From: Cloeon dipterum
Lineage: Eukaryota; Arthropoda; Insecta; Ephemeroptera; Baetidae
Length of the DNA: 64,000 bases
Assembly: GCF_949628265.1 (NCBI RefSeq)
Contig: NC_088789.1
Location: 20,081,883-20,145,882, forward strand
Reading direction: 5' to 3'
The position numbers were made by a program, and so were the translations under genes. The notes under the pieces are model-generated. The model was not told where the DNA came from and searched no databases. It was given only the letters and a program-made list of their open reading frames with translations. Shown here piece by piece: positions 37,778 to 50,312 of the stretch. Numbering within the stretch: position 1 is the first letter of the stretch; the number at the start of each line of letters is the position of its first letter.

Positions 37778-37791
37778 ATCGCCTTGGAAAC
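37778..37791. promoter_or_regulatory. Candidate RFX X-box upstream of CFAP126
   Basis: ATCGCC-TT-GGAAAC fits the 14-base X-box pattern (RYYNYY, two-base spacer, RRNRAC) at every defined half-site position. It lies about 180 bases before the ATG at 37973, the usual place for X-boxes of ciliary genes. It supports the ciliary call of the downstream gene. Confidence 0.5.
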
Positions 37792-37972
37792 CGCGCCTCT
37801 TGTTTATTTAATGTTTTGTAGAGCCTAATCTGCCGACAAATTTTCGTTTGCTCAATTTAGTTGGCTTTAATTGTTGATTGATTGCATTGTTGCTTCCATA
37901 GTTGTGGTTTAATTATGTTAAGTTCTAGTTTAGGCGCCGATTGTTGTTCTCTTCGGGAAAAAGAGCACCGCG

Positions 37973-40900
37973 ATGGCTTGCAACTTTAACTCCAACCAGG
38001 TACCAAACAAAGCATTAATTTCTATTGACGAGGTTGCGCATAGATACACATTTAACTTAATTTCTCATGAATTTGAATTAAAATTTTGCGAACGAAATAG
38101 AGCTGAAAATTATTATAGTCAATTTAAAATGGATTGATGCATGAGATAACAGTTGAAATGAATTTGAATTGTTGACTTCAATTAGCAGCTCCCGAAATTG
38201 TTTAGAAAATTAATCTCTAAGATATGCAAGATTTCCAGATTTTGCAAAATTTATCGAAATTCACTCACAGTAAATTTTTTCACTGTGAGTGATATGAAAC
38301 GGGTTTTCAATTATTTTTTGTTTGCTTTCAATTCCTCTCGTTGCGATGTATCCAATGGTGTGCGAATTATGAGGCGAATACTCTTGTGGTAAAGTAAATC
38401 TTGATTTTCAATAAGGAGACAGAGCTCACCGCTTGATTAGCATAAAAACATTGGAATCGATTTTCTCCGGAATTTAAACGGTAACCAGGCAAATTGTACC
38501 TCTTTCACATTTTTAGACAAGATATTTAAGGCAAAGATTACTATTCATTTTCAGTACATATTCAATTTAAATTTAAATCTTTCGTTGTGGCTGAGTATAA
38601 CATGCTCTTTTGAAATTATTTAAAATTCACACAGTGTGTCCAATCACAATGCAATCAATTCAAATTACACGGTTTCACGCGTGGGAACATCGCCGGCCAC
38701 AAATTGAAACTGGGGACATTTGACAAATTAAAATATTGATTACTCCCATCTGACAAGAAGATCGTACCCAATGAGCACATGCACCCCTCCCGGCCGCGCT
38801 TCCCTTCCCTCTCCTCGCATTATGCAAATAATTGTCTCTCATCCTCGGCACGCTTTTGACACCTGCACGAAAATAAATTGCTACATATGCACTAGGCGAG
38901 GGGGAGGAAAGTCCCCTCTATAACCGTCTATATCCTCCCCTGCTGTTTGCAATTATTTGACTTTTTAATCCAACCGGTTCGAAATAAATAGGACTGACAC
39001 ATGTTTGATAGTTCGAAAAGGCGTACAAGCCGAAGGCGCTGGGCAACTGGCAAGTGCCCGTGCGGAAATCTGAGCGACCAAAGGCCCGAACTGGACACAC
39101 CGAGTTCATCGCCGACCACAGGGGCCACTTGCTGCCCGAGGTGGTGTCCACCAAGCGTGCCAACCGGCCCTGGAATTGCGGCCCCTTCACTGCCTGGGAC
39201 TACCCGAAGAAGATCACTCGGTCTTACGGTAAGATTTGAGGACAACAACTTCCCGTGATTTTTTTTATTTAATTGCATTAATTTTTATTTGAAGTGATGA
39301 AAATCAAAGTCGGCTCAGCCAATCGCGGTAAAAATAACAGAAAGAATTGTTGGTCTTGAAAAAATAGGATTCTCCAGCGATTGTCGGAACCTATTTTCAT
39401 TTTGAGCATGTCAAATTAAATTATTTTACGCCAAGAATGCACAGTATCATGATTGAATCTGAAATCACAGTGCAATTAATAACTCAAAAATATCTGATGA
39501 TCGGTGGCGTCATCTGTTGGTGGCTCCAAAGACTAAGGAATTTCCCAATTGACGAATATATTTTTCAGTTTCAAATTGCAAAGTTGCAAAAAGAATTCCT
39601 TAACATATTAACAAATAATAGCAAAATCTGATCCACAGCCAAGCAGATGGAGGCGGTATCCAGCAAAAGGTTCTCCGCGTGGCTCAAGCGCTCTGCCCAC
39701 ATACCCCTGCCGCAGCAGGAAGCACCCTCGACGCCCTCCCAGGTGACGAGTCTTCCTAAGAGCAGCAGGTCGTCCTCTGTGGGGCAGCTGAGTGCCGTCC
39801 GATCGCTTCCCAGCAGCACCCACTCCAATCGCTCCAACCGCCCCCGCACAGCCTCCGTCGCAAGCCAGAGAAGCGCGTCCGTCGGCTCCGTCAAGTCGTC
39901 CACTTCCTCGCTCAAGCTACCCCCGCCTGCCAACTCCCTCGACACCGCACAGGTGGGGTTTTGAAATTCGACAATTAAGAATAAATAAATTCACTTTGCA
40001 CCTGATTTATGACATTTATTTTGGGAGACCTTTTAACACGACTTTAATAGTTTGATGTCTTTTTCCAAGCACGTAAAGCGGTTGTATGCTTGTTAATTTC
40101 TGTGACTGCAAACGAGTCACGAAATGCTTAAGATATTTTCTGCCAACACCACGTAGAATCGATTTTCTTTTTAATATGTCTCTGTAGGTGACTGGTACGA
40201 GCGATCACATTTTTTGCACTTTTGTTTCCAATATAAAGCAAAACGACTAAGGAAACGTCCAGTAAATTAAACAGATCATTATAATTAAATTGGCACCAAA
40301 TTTCAAATTCACATAATGTTAAATATCTTAATAATAAAAAATCATATAATGGATTCTACCAACAATGAGGCACGTGACGATGTTCGCGTTAGATTCTGCT
40401 GAATTTGCCATTTTTTATTGTACTTCAACTGAATTTAAAAATAAATTAATAAACGCTTTTTCTGAATTTGGTAGATTTCAAAGAAAATTCTTTCTTTTTT
40501 TTGTGAAGCCAAAAAAAATTAACCAGACAAAAGATATTTGATCAAAATAAAAGTTGTCAATTCATGTCGTAAATAATTAATAATAAAATCCCCATTTGTT
40601 TTCCTCATTCTGGATGGTTCAATTATTTTGATTATAACGTTTATGACAGAACGCAGGGTAAAAGGGTGGAAAATTGACCAAAAATCGGCAATGTTTCTTT
40701 TTCGTCGATAAAAACCCCTAATTCTTTAAAGCCGTTTTAGGAATAAATAAAAACGAAAATTTAAATTTTCCACAGTTGAATTACCTTAAAAATATTTACG
40801 TTTTTAGTATTTCTTTTACACATTTTAGACGCTAAATATAAGTTTTTAGCACGATTAAGAAAAATTATTGAATTGATCGAAAACGCACTTTCGAGATGTG

Positions 40901-41650
40901 AGGAAAAGTAAAAATCACGTCGATTTACAGAGTCCTCCGCCACTGTCGAAAGCTTACTCGACGATGCACGCGGCCAAGGTGCTGGCCGACGAGAGCCGCA
41001 CACACCAACCGCTGGCCGACGCCATCGTTGAGCCCGACCTTCGTGGCTTTGTGGACAAAAAGGCGTCACCCCACACCAGGGAGCAGGGCACCTCGCCACG
41101 GGCGCTGAGCACGCCTCCGAAGAAGCGGCCGAGCACGTGCCATCCTCTGCAGAAGGTTTCCGAAATCGACCTGGCCATCAGGTGGGACCTGCGTGGCGGC
41201 GGCCAGTCATTGCTGGAGCAGCAGCCGTCCAAGGTGGCCCCTGCCGTGTTCAACACCGTCGCCCCCGTCGAGGAGCCAAAGGTTCCGGCCCTGGCCTTCC
41301 AAAAGACGTCGTCCCCGGTGCCCAAGAACCCTGGGCTGGCCAAACACCGGTCAAAGAGCGCATGCAACCTGACGACCAAGCCTCTGAAGGACGATAAGAG
41401 CCGAGAGGCGGAGAAATGTGATCACAAGCGGCCGCACACGGCCAAGCTGAACGCCGTACCCAAGCCCAAGATGCCGTTCAGCAAGAGGAGCTACTCGATC
41501 GGCACCCTGGCGCCGCCCTTCTCCCTCTGGCCCGACGGAACTAAGAGACAGGACTACCCTGACCACTGGAGACTCGCCTCCGTCTATCAGCACTCGTTCA
41601 AGCCCATCCATCTGAGGAAGAAGCCGCTTCTTGCCAGCATTTTCCAGTAA
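37973..41650 (+). CDS. CFAP126: Flattop-like cilia and flagella associated protein 126, with extended C-terminus
   Basis: Four exons (37973-37999, 39012-39228, 39639-39952, 40931-41650) join in phase to 425 residues. Exon 1 gives MACNFNSNQ and exon 2 starts FEKAYKPKALGNWQVP, which matches the start of vertebrate Flattop (N-x-x-x-N-Q-Y-E-K-A-F...LQNW). Exon 2 goes on with ADHRGHLLP, then NRPWNCGPFTAWDYP, again the Flattop pattern of HLLP followed by a G-x-F-x-x-W motif. Flattop is a microtubule inner protein of axonemal doublets and acts in basal-body positioning. Human Flattop is about 177 residues; here exons 3 and 4 add a Ser- and Pro-rich, basic region and a distinct end (LAPPFSLWPDGTKR, then YPDHWRLASVYQHSFKPIHL). 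That end was not recognised. The exon 1 to exon 2 join is inferred from phase and homology. Confidence 0.72.
38320..38535. repeat. Dispersed repeat family 2, copy 2 (CFAP126 intron 1)
   Basis: This copy has TATCCAATGGTGTGCGAATT, GATTTTCAATAAGGAGACAG, AGCTC, TTGATTAGCATA, GATTTTCTC and GGTAACCAGGC in the same order and spacing as the copies at 28008 and 57620. It is same-strand with both. Confidence 0.6.
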
Positions 41651-42529
41651 ATTCCAGTAAATAGTAAAAATTACTATTAATTAGGGCTGCATGATTTTGT
41701 TTGTTTCTTTACTCGAATTAGTTTTATTTATGAGAACTCATGACTTGGAAATTCTGAACCAAAACAGAGTCTGTCAAGCGTCTTTAAAGTAGTCACATAT
41801 GCAAATAGAATGATCATCGATTGCTACAATTGTTGATTTGTGCTCATTTTAAATTTATTATTTTGTGGTACATATGAAAAATAGAGAAAAAAAGTGACTC
41901 ACAGCCCTACAAATAATCAAACTTGAGAGTAATTATCTTCAAATGCCAATTATCTAACCATATAAAGCTCTAATTATACAGAAAACCCCCATGTAAAAAA
42001 ACTAACTAGTAGCTGAAAAATTTGAAGCAAAATAATATTTTGCTTAACCTGTGTATTAAGAGTTATTGCTTTGGAAGGCAATTTTTTTTAATTCAACAGC
42101 TGAAAAGTCAGTCCATTTTTAGTACGCACATGATTTGATCTTCCGGTTTTAAATTTGGATTTACATTTAAAAAAATTTGTCATTTGATGGCATTACATGC
42201 CATCTTCTCAAATTAATTGTTCACAGGAACTTCCAAATGTGTTGGAAATAATGAATTATTTGAAGAATGTTGCGTGTTTAGTCAAGCCTTAGACATTGTT
42301 ATTATACAAACTTAACAAATTATTGTTGTATTTGTGAGCGTGCAACGAGTTTACGCTTTTAGTTTTGAAGTTTCTGTTATTGTTATGTGTACAGAAACCC
42401 CAATTCAACGATTATCAGTTCTGTGATTTGTGCATTAATAATTCAAATAAGCTGTGTAAGGAAACCTTGTAATAAAATTTAAGTCGAAATTTCAAAAAAA
42501 ATTTTAAAAATACAAAACTACTTACCAAC
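41651..42529. other. Convergent intergenic region between CFAP126 and SMG9
   Basis: AT-rich sequence holding the two 3' UTRs. No exon, RNA gene or repeat was recognised. Confidence 0.5.
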
Positions 42530-44871
42530 TCATGTCAGCAATCTGCTGTATTCCATGAACAGGCTGCCCTTTTTGATATTCTCGATCACTTTGCAAGCAT
42601 GATGATACCTTTGACGTATTAAATTAATTTTGGTTTCAGTTTAAATTAAATTAAATTTACCAGTGCCTCTCGGAGATTGAAACTGGCGTGATATTCTGCC
42701 TGGGCACTGATTGGATTTGTTGGCAGAGAGAGGAGATCAGGTTTTTGTAGCTAACATATCCATGGAAATTCAATTCTGTTTGGAAATAATTATCAAGAAA
42801 CGTCCCTCTTGGTAATAGAAACAACCTTACCCTGATTTTTGGAGGAATTCATAGGGAGCAGAAAAACAGAACTTGGCTCCTGATCGGGACAGTTTGCGCG
42901 GCCGAAATTGTAATTGCTTCGGCTATCAATCTTCAGTTTGGAGCCGCGAAAGCATCTGTTGATCAGGGCCTGCACCTTTGCCCTGGTTTCAGGTTTGAAG
43001 TCTTCAGCAGCAGCGTTGTTCTTCACAATTACCAAGGTGGGGAAGTACTCGGTGGCCAGTTCATTTAGAAACATTGAAGGCGATAATTTCAACATTTCCG
43101 CGTCACGAATGTACCTAACGAAATAGTCAAGGGTTAAATATACATTTTTCTTGGAAGGAAATTTTAGGGATGCCACTTCAAGGCTATAGGTGAAATTATT
43201 GAATTTATGTGTAGATCAGTGGGTCGTTCTTGACATTCCGAAAAAAAAGTTTATTACTCGTGAGTGTTTGTCCTGGGATTTGTATGTTTTAATGGTTGAT
43301 CGTAGAACAAACAAAAACAAACTTTACATTTTCAGAAAGATGAATTAATTTTCTAGGCCAATGTTTTCTAATTGCAAATTTGGTTTCCATTAAAATTTAA
43401 GTTACTTGAAAATCTAAAATATGATGTAATTTTTATTTTTGGAGCTACTAGACCTATTAAGCTAGGAAAATATTATTTTAAGCCATTATTCAGTTATTTT
43501 TGGCAAATTGAAATACCAGAAACTTTTTCAGATAATAAAATAACGAGACTTACCAGCTATTCTCTTTAAATATAATTATGATTGAAGAAAATTTGCGTTA
43601 AAAAATCAAATTTTGAATATCTATTCTCACGTCAAATTCCAAACAAGAATTAGCTTTATGCCTCACAAACACTATTGGATCAACAAATTACCTTACTGAT
43701 GGTTTTTATAATTTAAAAGAACACAACATCAATGATTTTGTCAAAATTAAAACGTAGCATGGTTTCCAGTGGATTTCTCACCTGACAGCGTCCAAATTGA
43801 GCAGCCAGTCATCAACGTAAATGACCACGTGGCACACGGAAAGCAAAAACGCGATCAAATGCAAATCAGAGATTTCAGCAGTGTTTTCCGCCACGCTCGC
43901 CTCCGAGGCGAATTTCTTCTCGTTCATGCTGGCCATGCACTCCATTACGGAAGCGGAGAAAATGGGTTGGGTGTCAAGGAAAATCACCCTGGCTGGAGTG
44001 ACGTACATGTCCACACCCACAGTGCAATGAGACCCTCCAGCGTGATAATTCTGACCATCTGACCGGAAAATTCCAGGACTGAAACCATCACGTTGTTAGA
44101 ATAGCAGAGTTAAAATTTAAGAATAAGAATATATACCTGCCAGCCAACTCTGACAAAATGTGTGACTTTCCACAGCCCTGCGGACCAATGGCTCCAACGA
44201 CAAGGTAATCATTTTGGTCCATCAGGTACTCGAGTGCGCTGTCGCACACTTGCAAACACTCGTCAAGAATTTTCACTGGGGCTAACATCAAAGGGGGAGC
44301 CTGGAGTTGGCCTGGGAGTGGAAAATACACGTTTATGTTGTTTATGAACTGAGAGAGTAATTGATTAATCAACCTTCAGAACTTGCTGCACTAGAAGAAT
44401 TATTCGGCGCTTTGGTAGCGATTTGGTAAACTGGTTGATGAGTCGCTGCCGTGGAATTATTTGTTTTCTCGTCATCTTTGGCTCTTGAAATAAAATAATT
44501 TATTATTATACTAGAGCTTTAAATAGTTGCTTCTTACGCACAGATTTATGTTTGGTGATATGGACCGTGTCTCTTGATGTTCCCTGGACTTTAAGATAAC
44601 AGTTGACTGCTTTGGAGCTGGAGTTGGAGCCGGCTTGGAGTGTGAGCCATCGGTGCCTGATGACTCTGACAGAGTGTGCTCGCGGACCAGGATCGTCGGC
44701 TGCTTCATTTCCACCTCTTTGATTGGATGCTGCTTTCCCTGGATGCAAAGAGAAAAAAATGAATACCTAAACCAATTAGTTCAAGACTTCAATTATTTTG
44801 ATTAACAATTAACGTACTTTGTAAGATTTCTTGACAAACTTGTGTTTTTCTCGATATTTCTCACCCTCCAT
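42530..44871 (-). CDS. SMG9: SMG9, nonsense-mediated decay factor of the SMG1 kinase complex
   Basis: Eight minus-strand exons join in phase to 436 residues (human 520): 44871-44818, 44738-44542, 44483-44374, 44311-44137, 44078-43782, 43114-42831, 42775-42661, 42608-42530. After a disordered N-terminus comes QPVYQIA, then CDSALEYLMDQNDYLVVG and a P-loop GPQGCGKS at about residues 163-170. Next come RVIFLDTQPIFSASV, IAFLLSVCHVVIYVDDW and the C-terminal EYSRLLT, each matching SMG9. SMG9 pairs with SMG8 to regulate the SMG1 kinase that phosphorylates UPF1. The fold is a degenerate GTPase-like domain. The second exon's donor is taken as gtgcgt at 44541, since the alternative gtaaga four bases later breaks the frame. 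Divergent from CD98hc. Confidence 0.92.
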
Positions 44872-45700
44872 TATCTAATTGATTAAACTTTAACAATGTG
44901 GAAGAATGAACAAAACGCCATCAATATCAGATATTACGAGAAAAACACGATTAAGCATGCAGTCGCAGTCCACGGCTCCAGGCTGAAAATACAACACACC
45001 ATGTGATTGATATTGATAATCTGCGTATGCTCGTGTACTGGCGGCATCAACCAGCGCAGCTGAGCACAGCTGAAAGGTAAATAGGGGGCGTGCCGCAAGG
45101 GCCGCAAGTAAGGGTTAGAGGACTTGTGTGAGGAAAGTAGATAAATGGATGAGAGAAATTCTATTATTATTGGTTTGACTATAAACTAAACAATAAGAAA
45201 ATCCAAAACGGTGATGTGTATCTATTGTTGAATTTGGATTGTTTGGTGAATTAAGTTTGTTTACATTCAATTCATTACAGCATTACCCCCTCCAACATCA
45301 AGTTTCTTTCCATTGCTTTAACTCCTTGCTCTTGCTCTACCAGCCAAACTGCGGGGAAGAGGGAAGAGAAAAGGAAAAAGGAGTGCCGGAGTGGTGGGGG
45401 AAAATGTAGACGGCCTTCGATTCAATTTACGTCAATATATTTATTATATTTAACACACAAGTGAGTAGGGCTTTTCAACGTGTATCTGTCAGAGGCCCCT
45501 CTCTCTGGTGCTCAATTAGCACGAGCTCAGATTTGTCTCTTCAATTCAGAATCTCCGAAGATTTCGCCAGGTAGGCACGCACCATTTAATCTTATATTCT
45601 TCTTACGAAAAAATTAAAATTGATTCTGCATAAATTTGCCTGCCGTTTATATATCTCTGGTGAATAATATGATTTATAGTGCTAATTTTTGCAGGACGCA
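44872..45700. promoter_or_regulatory. Divergent promoter region of SMG9 and CD98hc
   Basis: The two start codons face outward across 829 bases. The stretch 45050-45130 is GC-richer with CAGCGCAGCTGAGC-type sequence. An acceptor-like tttgcag at 45688-45694, just before the CD98hc ATG, shows that CD98hc has a 5' UTR intron, so its promoter lies further left. No further feature was resolved. Confidence 0.4.
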
Positions 45701-48700
45701 ATGGCGGATAAAAAGAACGGGTTAGACGAGGAGGCACCGCCCCAGGCTCCAGAGCAGGAAAAACTGCTCGAGGAATCGCAGACAGCCGTGATCTTCAGCA
45801 AGCCGAGCCCGGACGCAACCAACGGCGATGCAAAAATCGACCTGGGCACCACCGGCCTGGCCTCTGCGGGCCTCAAAAAGGAGGAGCTGCTCAAATTCGC
45901 CAACGACCCGTTCTGGGTGCGTCTCCGTTGGCTCCTCTTCATCCTCTTCTGGCTGACCTGGCTGGCTATGCTGGTCGGAGCTATCTATATCGTGGTTGTC
46001 GCTCCCAAGTGTCCCGCTCCGGAGCCAAGGATCTGGGCCGAAAAGGGTCAACTCGTGTCCGTGGACGTCGGAGCAGATGCTAATGGGTTTGAAGGTGTGG
46101 CACCGGTTTTTCCATATTGGAGATTGTAATTTGAGACGATTTGCATTTCAGCTTTGTTGGATATGCTACCCGAGCTGAAGGAAGCGTCGGTTGCTGGGGT
46201 TCTTTTGAATAATGTCCTGAAATCTGATGCAAATGGAATCGTGGATTACGGGGACGTCAACTCTAAATTAGGAAACTTGGAACAGTTCCAGCTACTCACA
46301 TCCAAGTTTTACGATGCTGGTATTTATTTTTTTAAGATGTTCGTTCTGAGGATTTCTTAATTTTTCCAATATTATAATATAAAAAACACATATATATAGA
46401 GAAAAAGTACTAAATTATTGATCAAGCACAGGTTTTTTAGTCTCAGAATTTTTAATTATTTTAAAACGGCTTTAAAGTGTTGGGAAAATTTATCATTCCA
46501 TTTCAAGATTTAAATTCCTATCTAATATCTTTTAAATTTTATACCCATCTTAACTTTATTTCATAAAATCCATTGCGGGTAAAATAGGAATTTAAAAATA
46601 GGAAAAGATGACGCATCAAACTTAATTTTTTTCCTGTATATTTTGTAAATTTCATCATAACTAATTAAATTTGTTTCCTTTGTGATTTTAGGAGTGAAAG
46701 TTATCCTTGCAATTAACATTAACCACGTGAGCAAGAATCACAAGTGGTTCAATCTTTCACTCAATGCCACCGGCGACTATGCTGACTTCTTTTTGTGGAA
46801 GAAAGGTGGCACTGTCCAAAGCGCTGATGGCACCCCAGAACCGCCGAATAATTGGGTACGACCGTTAGAGATTCCAATCAAAGCAGACTTGAGTTGTCAT
46901 TTGTCCGTCTACGCAGTTGAGCATTCCGTCTGGCTCAGCCTGGCAGTACGTCGCGGCCCGCAAACAGTTTTATTACCACCAGCATGGCGTCGACCAGCCT
47001 GATTTGAATTTGCGAAGCGCTAATCTGCAGAAAGAGTTGAAGGTATGTAGTGGTATTTACATAGGCGCGTGATTGGCTTTTAACAAACAAACATGTGACG
47101 CCGCGTCATGAAATATTGCAGCATTCTGTTAAATGTTTTGTTTGTCTTGTATTTTCTCTATGATATAGTTGGTGATTATTTATTGAATTCAACGAATTTA
47201 AGCAATATTTCAAACTTTATGGCGTAAGAGTGAATCGTTCAACTCCATGGGATTTAAAATTTCGGATTTAACATAGGAAATGCTTTAAAATCGAAATATT
47301 TCCTTCTGAACTGTTGGAAAATCGCGAAGTCCGCGAATGACTTAAAACAGCTGCTCCAAATTTTGTGAGCTGATGATTAGTAAAAATGTTAAATCAAGCA
47401 TCATTTTTAATTACACTAACTAAGCCAAACAATAGTTTTGAGCCTTATGGGGATTCCTATGTTAATTAGTATTATAGAGTCAATCTTTATCCAATCATTA
47501 TGGTATGCTTGATGAGACAAATCGATCAAAATGTAAATTTTCAGACAAAATCCTGAACTATTACGATTTTTATCGCAACTAATTATCCACAGCAAATTGA
47601 AATGTCTAGAAAAAATTTATTCTTGGTGACTTTTAAACGTTTCATCAAAATGTTTGCATTATATATTGCAGCGTCGGATTAAAAGTTGTCCCCCGCCGCT
47701 ACAATATCAATTTTGTAAATTTATTTGAAATTTCAATAATTAATAACTAAATGTATACATTTTAAAATTGAATAATATACATGTATATTATTCAATTTTA
47801 AAATTTCCAAAAAAGAAAAAAATATGAAAAATTTATCAGCTTTAAGAATAAGTGCAAATTATAATTGAAATGTAAAGAAAAATAGGTCGTTAGATGTACC
47901 TTAAATCCCCTCTATGGTAATGTCTCGGAGAATGGAAAGTAAAAGATCGATCTGTCTCATCCAGGGGGGGTCTAAGCACCAAAATTCCACACGATTGACC
48001 ACAAAGTGTAGTTTTAAATTTATGAATGAATGGAAGCTTAATTGGACACTAAAAGTGTTCAACAGACAAGACAAAATGAATATCACCGCTCACTGCTCGT
48101 TTTTTTTGGCGGCTTCAGACAGAATAAAATTGTTCATCGTATCACATTTGAGGAAAGGGTTAAAGTTAATTAGTTAAACACAGAATTTGCATTCGCCGTC
48201 ATTTTTAAGTTTATTTTTTAAGCTTTTCGTCAAAAAATGCCTAATTAGTAACTCGAAATAATTATAGACTGAAATCATTGGACTTGTGGTGGTGGTGCAT
48301 ATAAAAATCACAAAAAATCCACACATTTATATTTAATGTAAAATATTTGCATGTCACATTGGAACGAGCCCCGGGTTCCCTTGTCAATTAAAATTACGCC
48401 ATCCAATAAATTCACCAGCTAGTGTCCTTGCGAGGGTTCATTAGTCTCTAATTTTTTCTCTCCAGAAAATACTGCGCACCTGGAGAGGCCAACGCATTTC
48501 CGGCTTCCTTTTCCAAGACGCGTCTTACCTCACTGAGGACGAAAATCTGGCCAATGAGCTGAACGACGACAGTCCATCAGACGCCACTTTCACCGACTAC
48601 GCTTTTTACCAACACACCAACACCAAGAACCGCGACGAAAACGTGCAAATCCTCAAAATCTTCAAGGACGAACTTCTCTCCGAGAAGGATGACCGCGAAA

Positions 48701-50312
48701 ACAAGATGTAAGTTATCCAGCTTTTAATTTAATATTTTTTACATAATTTCTCTGCAGCGTCTTTGCTGCTGACGTGGACGGAACTGCGGAAGAAGTGACC
48801 AAGTACTACGGTGCGGAGAGGCCGCCAGTAGTGGAGCTGCCGTTGAACCGCCTGGCCAAGCCGGACGTCAGCACTGCAGAAAGCCTGCGTCTGTCTGTGA
48901 TGAAGTACTACACAAGCGCCGGGGAGAACTGGCCCAACTGGTTCTTGCCCCAGGAGGTGGCCAATCCGGGACTGGTCACTGCCCTCGCCCTCCTGCCAGG
49001 AACCTTCATTTACCAGCCGAAGAGTGATCTGCATAATCTCAACTCTTCAGGTAAAGAGACTTATTTGCCAACTTTAAACCAGATTTGTTTTATAATTTCC
49101 TCATTTTTTCGACAGACATTTTCGAAACCATCCACAAGGTGCAACATGAAAGAGAGCTGCCGTCAATCACATACGGCGGCCTCGATGCCAGGGTCTTTGA
49201 GGAAAGTGTGTTTGCCTACACAAGGTAAGTGCTGCTTCAAATTTTCCTGCAAAATCTCAAAGCTCTATCTTCTATTTATGCTTGCTAGGATTACTGAGTA
49301 AGTGTGTACTGCGCAATAAATTTAAAAGAACGCTATGCTCGTACGATGAACCCACTTATTATCGCACCTTTGTTTCTGTTTGATTTTCTTATAATGGTAT
49401 TTCAACTATAATTCTGAGCTCTTGAAAAACAACACAGCTTACATGTATATGGTCTTATCACACAATTGTTTCAAAAATTCAAAAGAATTCACGCTCGCTA
49501 CACTTGAAAAATTAGGACATACAACATACTCAAGATTTTTAGTCATGCTAGATTCGGTTAAGTGCTGGAGACTTTAAAAATAACATAAGAACCTGATAAA
49601 ATTTATTTTTCTTTAATTATTTTTGGTTTTATTGGAGCCTTAATCAAGTCAAAAAGAGCTGCAAAAAATAATAATATTTAAAAGATTTTAGGCATTGATT
49701 GTTATTCAGTTTGAATAAATTTCAGGATTACATTTTCTTACCTGAGGGTGATATTGGTCTTCCTTGGGAAAAACTGAAACAAGAGGAGCGTTTTCAGATT
49801 TCTTTGAATCGGTCTTATTTTTCTACTAAATTATTTCCTTCCAGCTCAGAAAACCAATTCTTACAAATGATCTAAATACTTCAGTGGAAAAACATTCAAT
49901 TTTATAAATCCTTGAGATGTCAAGTTTTTAAAGTTAAATATTTACTGTCCACCAAATGGCTATGATTTTAAAATTTCCTTTCAGTATCATTCGTTGTCTG
50001 TTGATTTAAAATTAAAATTTTCATCGCAGATCCAAGAGTGGCAATCCAGGCTACATGATACTCTACAACGCTGGCCCAGGGGCTAAAAACGTGAGCGCCG
50101 CTGGTTTCCAGGGCGTGCCCGACATCCTGTCAGTAGTCCATCAAACATCCGACGAATCTCGTCTGCCTCCCAAGTAATTTTGTTTGTTCTGATGATTAAA
50201 ATCAGACAATAAAACAACAATTGTGCTTTGTAGGAGCAAGGTGAGCATCGACAACGTCCCAGTGCAGGAGAAGGAAGCCATCGTTTTGACGTTTGTGCCG
50301 CAGAAGAATTAA
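45701..50312 (+). CDS. CD98hc: CD98 heavy chain (4F2hc/SLC3A2-like), amino-acid transporter subunit
   Basis: Nine exons join in phase to 572 residues: 45701-46094, 46152-46319, 46692-46855, 46917-47042, 48466-48707, 48758-49050, 49116-49224, 50030-50173, 50234-50312. The N-terminal 75 residues are cytoplasmic. One membrane segment (about 77-100, WLLFILFWLTWLAMLVGAIY) is followed by VVAPKCPAPEPRIW, whose Cys at about 104 matches the human 4F2hc cysteine that bonds the light chain. The ectodomain is an alpha-amylase-like barrel (KVILAININHVS, then AWQYVAARKQFYYHQHGVDQ and the late GNPGYMILYNAG). CD98hc brings SLC7 light chains to the plasma membrane; the barrel is not expected to be an active glucosidase. 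AATAAA is at 50350-50355. ATG 45701 is the first start in frame after the acceptor. Confidence 0.92.
47759..47804. repeat. Perfect 46-bp palindrome in a CD98hc intron
   Basis: Each base from 47759 to 47781 pairs with its mirror from 47804 to 47782 with no mismatch and no spacer; the centre is TATACATGTATA. The sequence is AT-rich. A perfect palindrome of this size can extrude a cruciform. Confidence 0.85.

Larger units (their letters stand above)
33911..37972. other. Divergent region between the NHLH gene and CFAP126
   Basis: This should contain the missing 5' exon(s) and promoter of the NHLH gene and the CFAP126 promoter. Two GC-rich islands stand out: about 35280-35600 and about 36720-36850. 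No coding exon was confirmed; the ORFs at 35134-35731 (minus) and 36728-36949 (plus) lack splice and homology support. The 34440-35130 stretch is AT-rich with no feature seen. Confidence 0.4.

Noticed and set aside
39437-39631. 64-codon ORF in a CFAP126 intron
   Set aside because: AT-rich, no splice fit; the acceptor at 39637-39638 opens the real exon in another frame.
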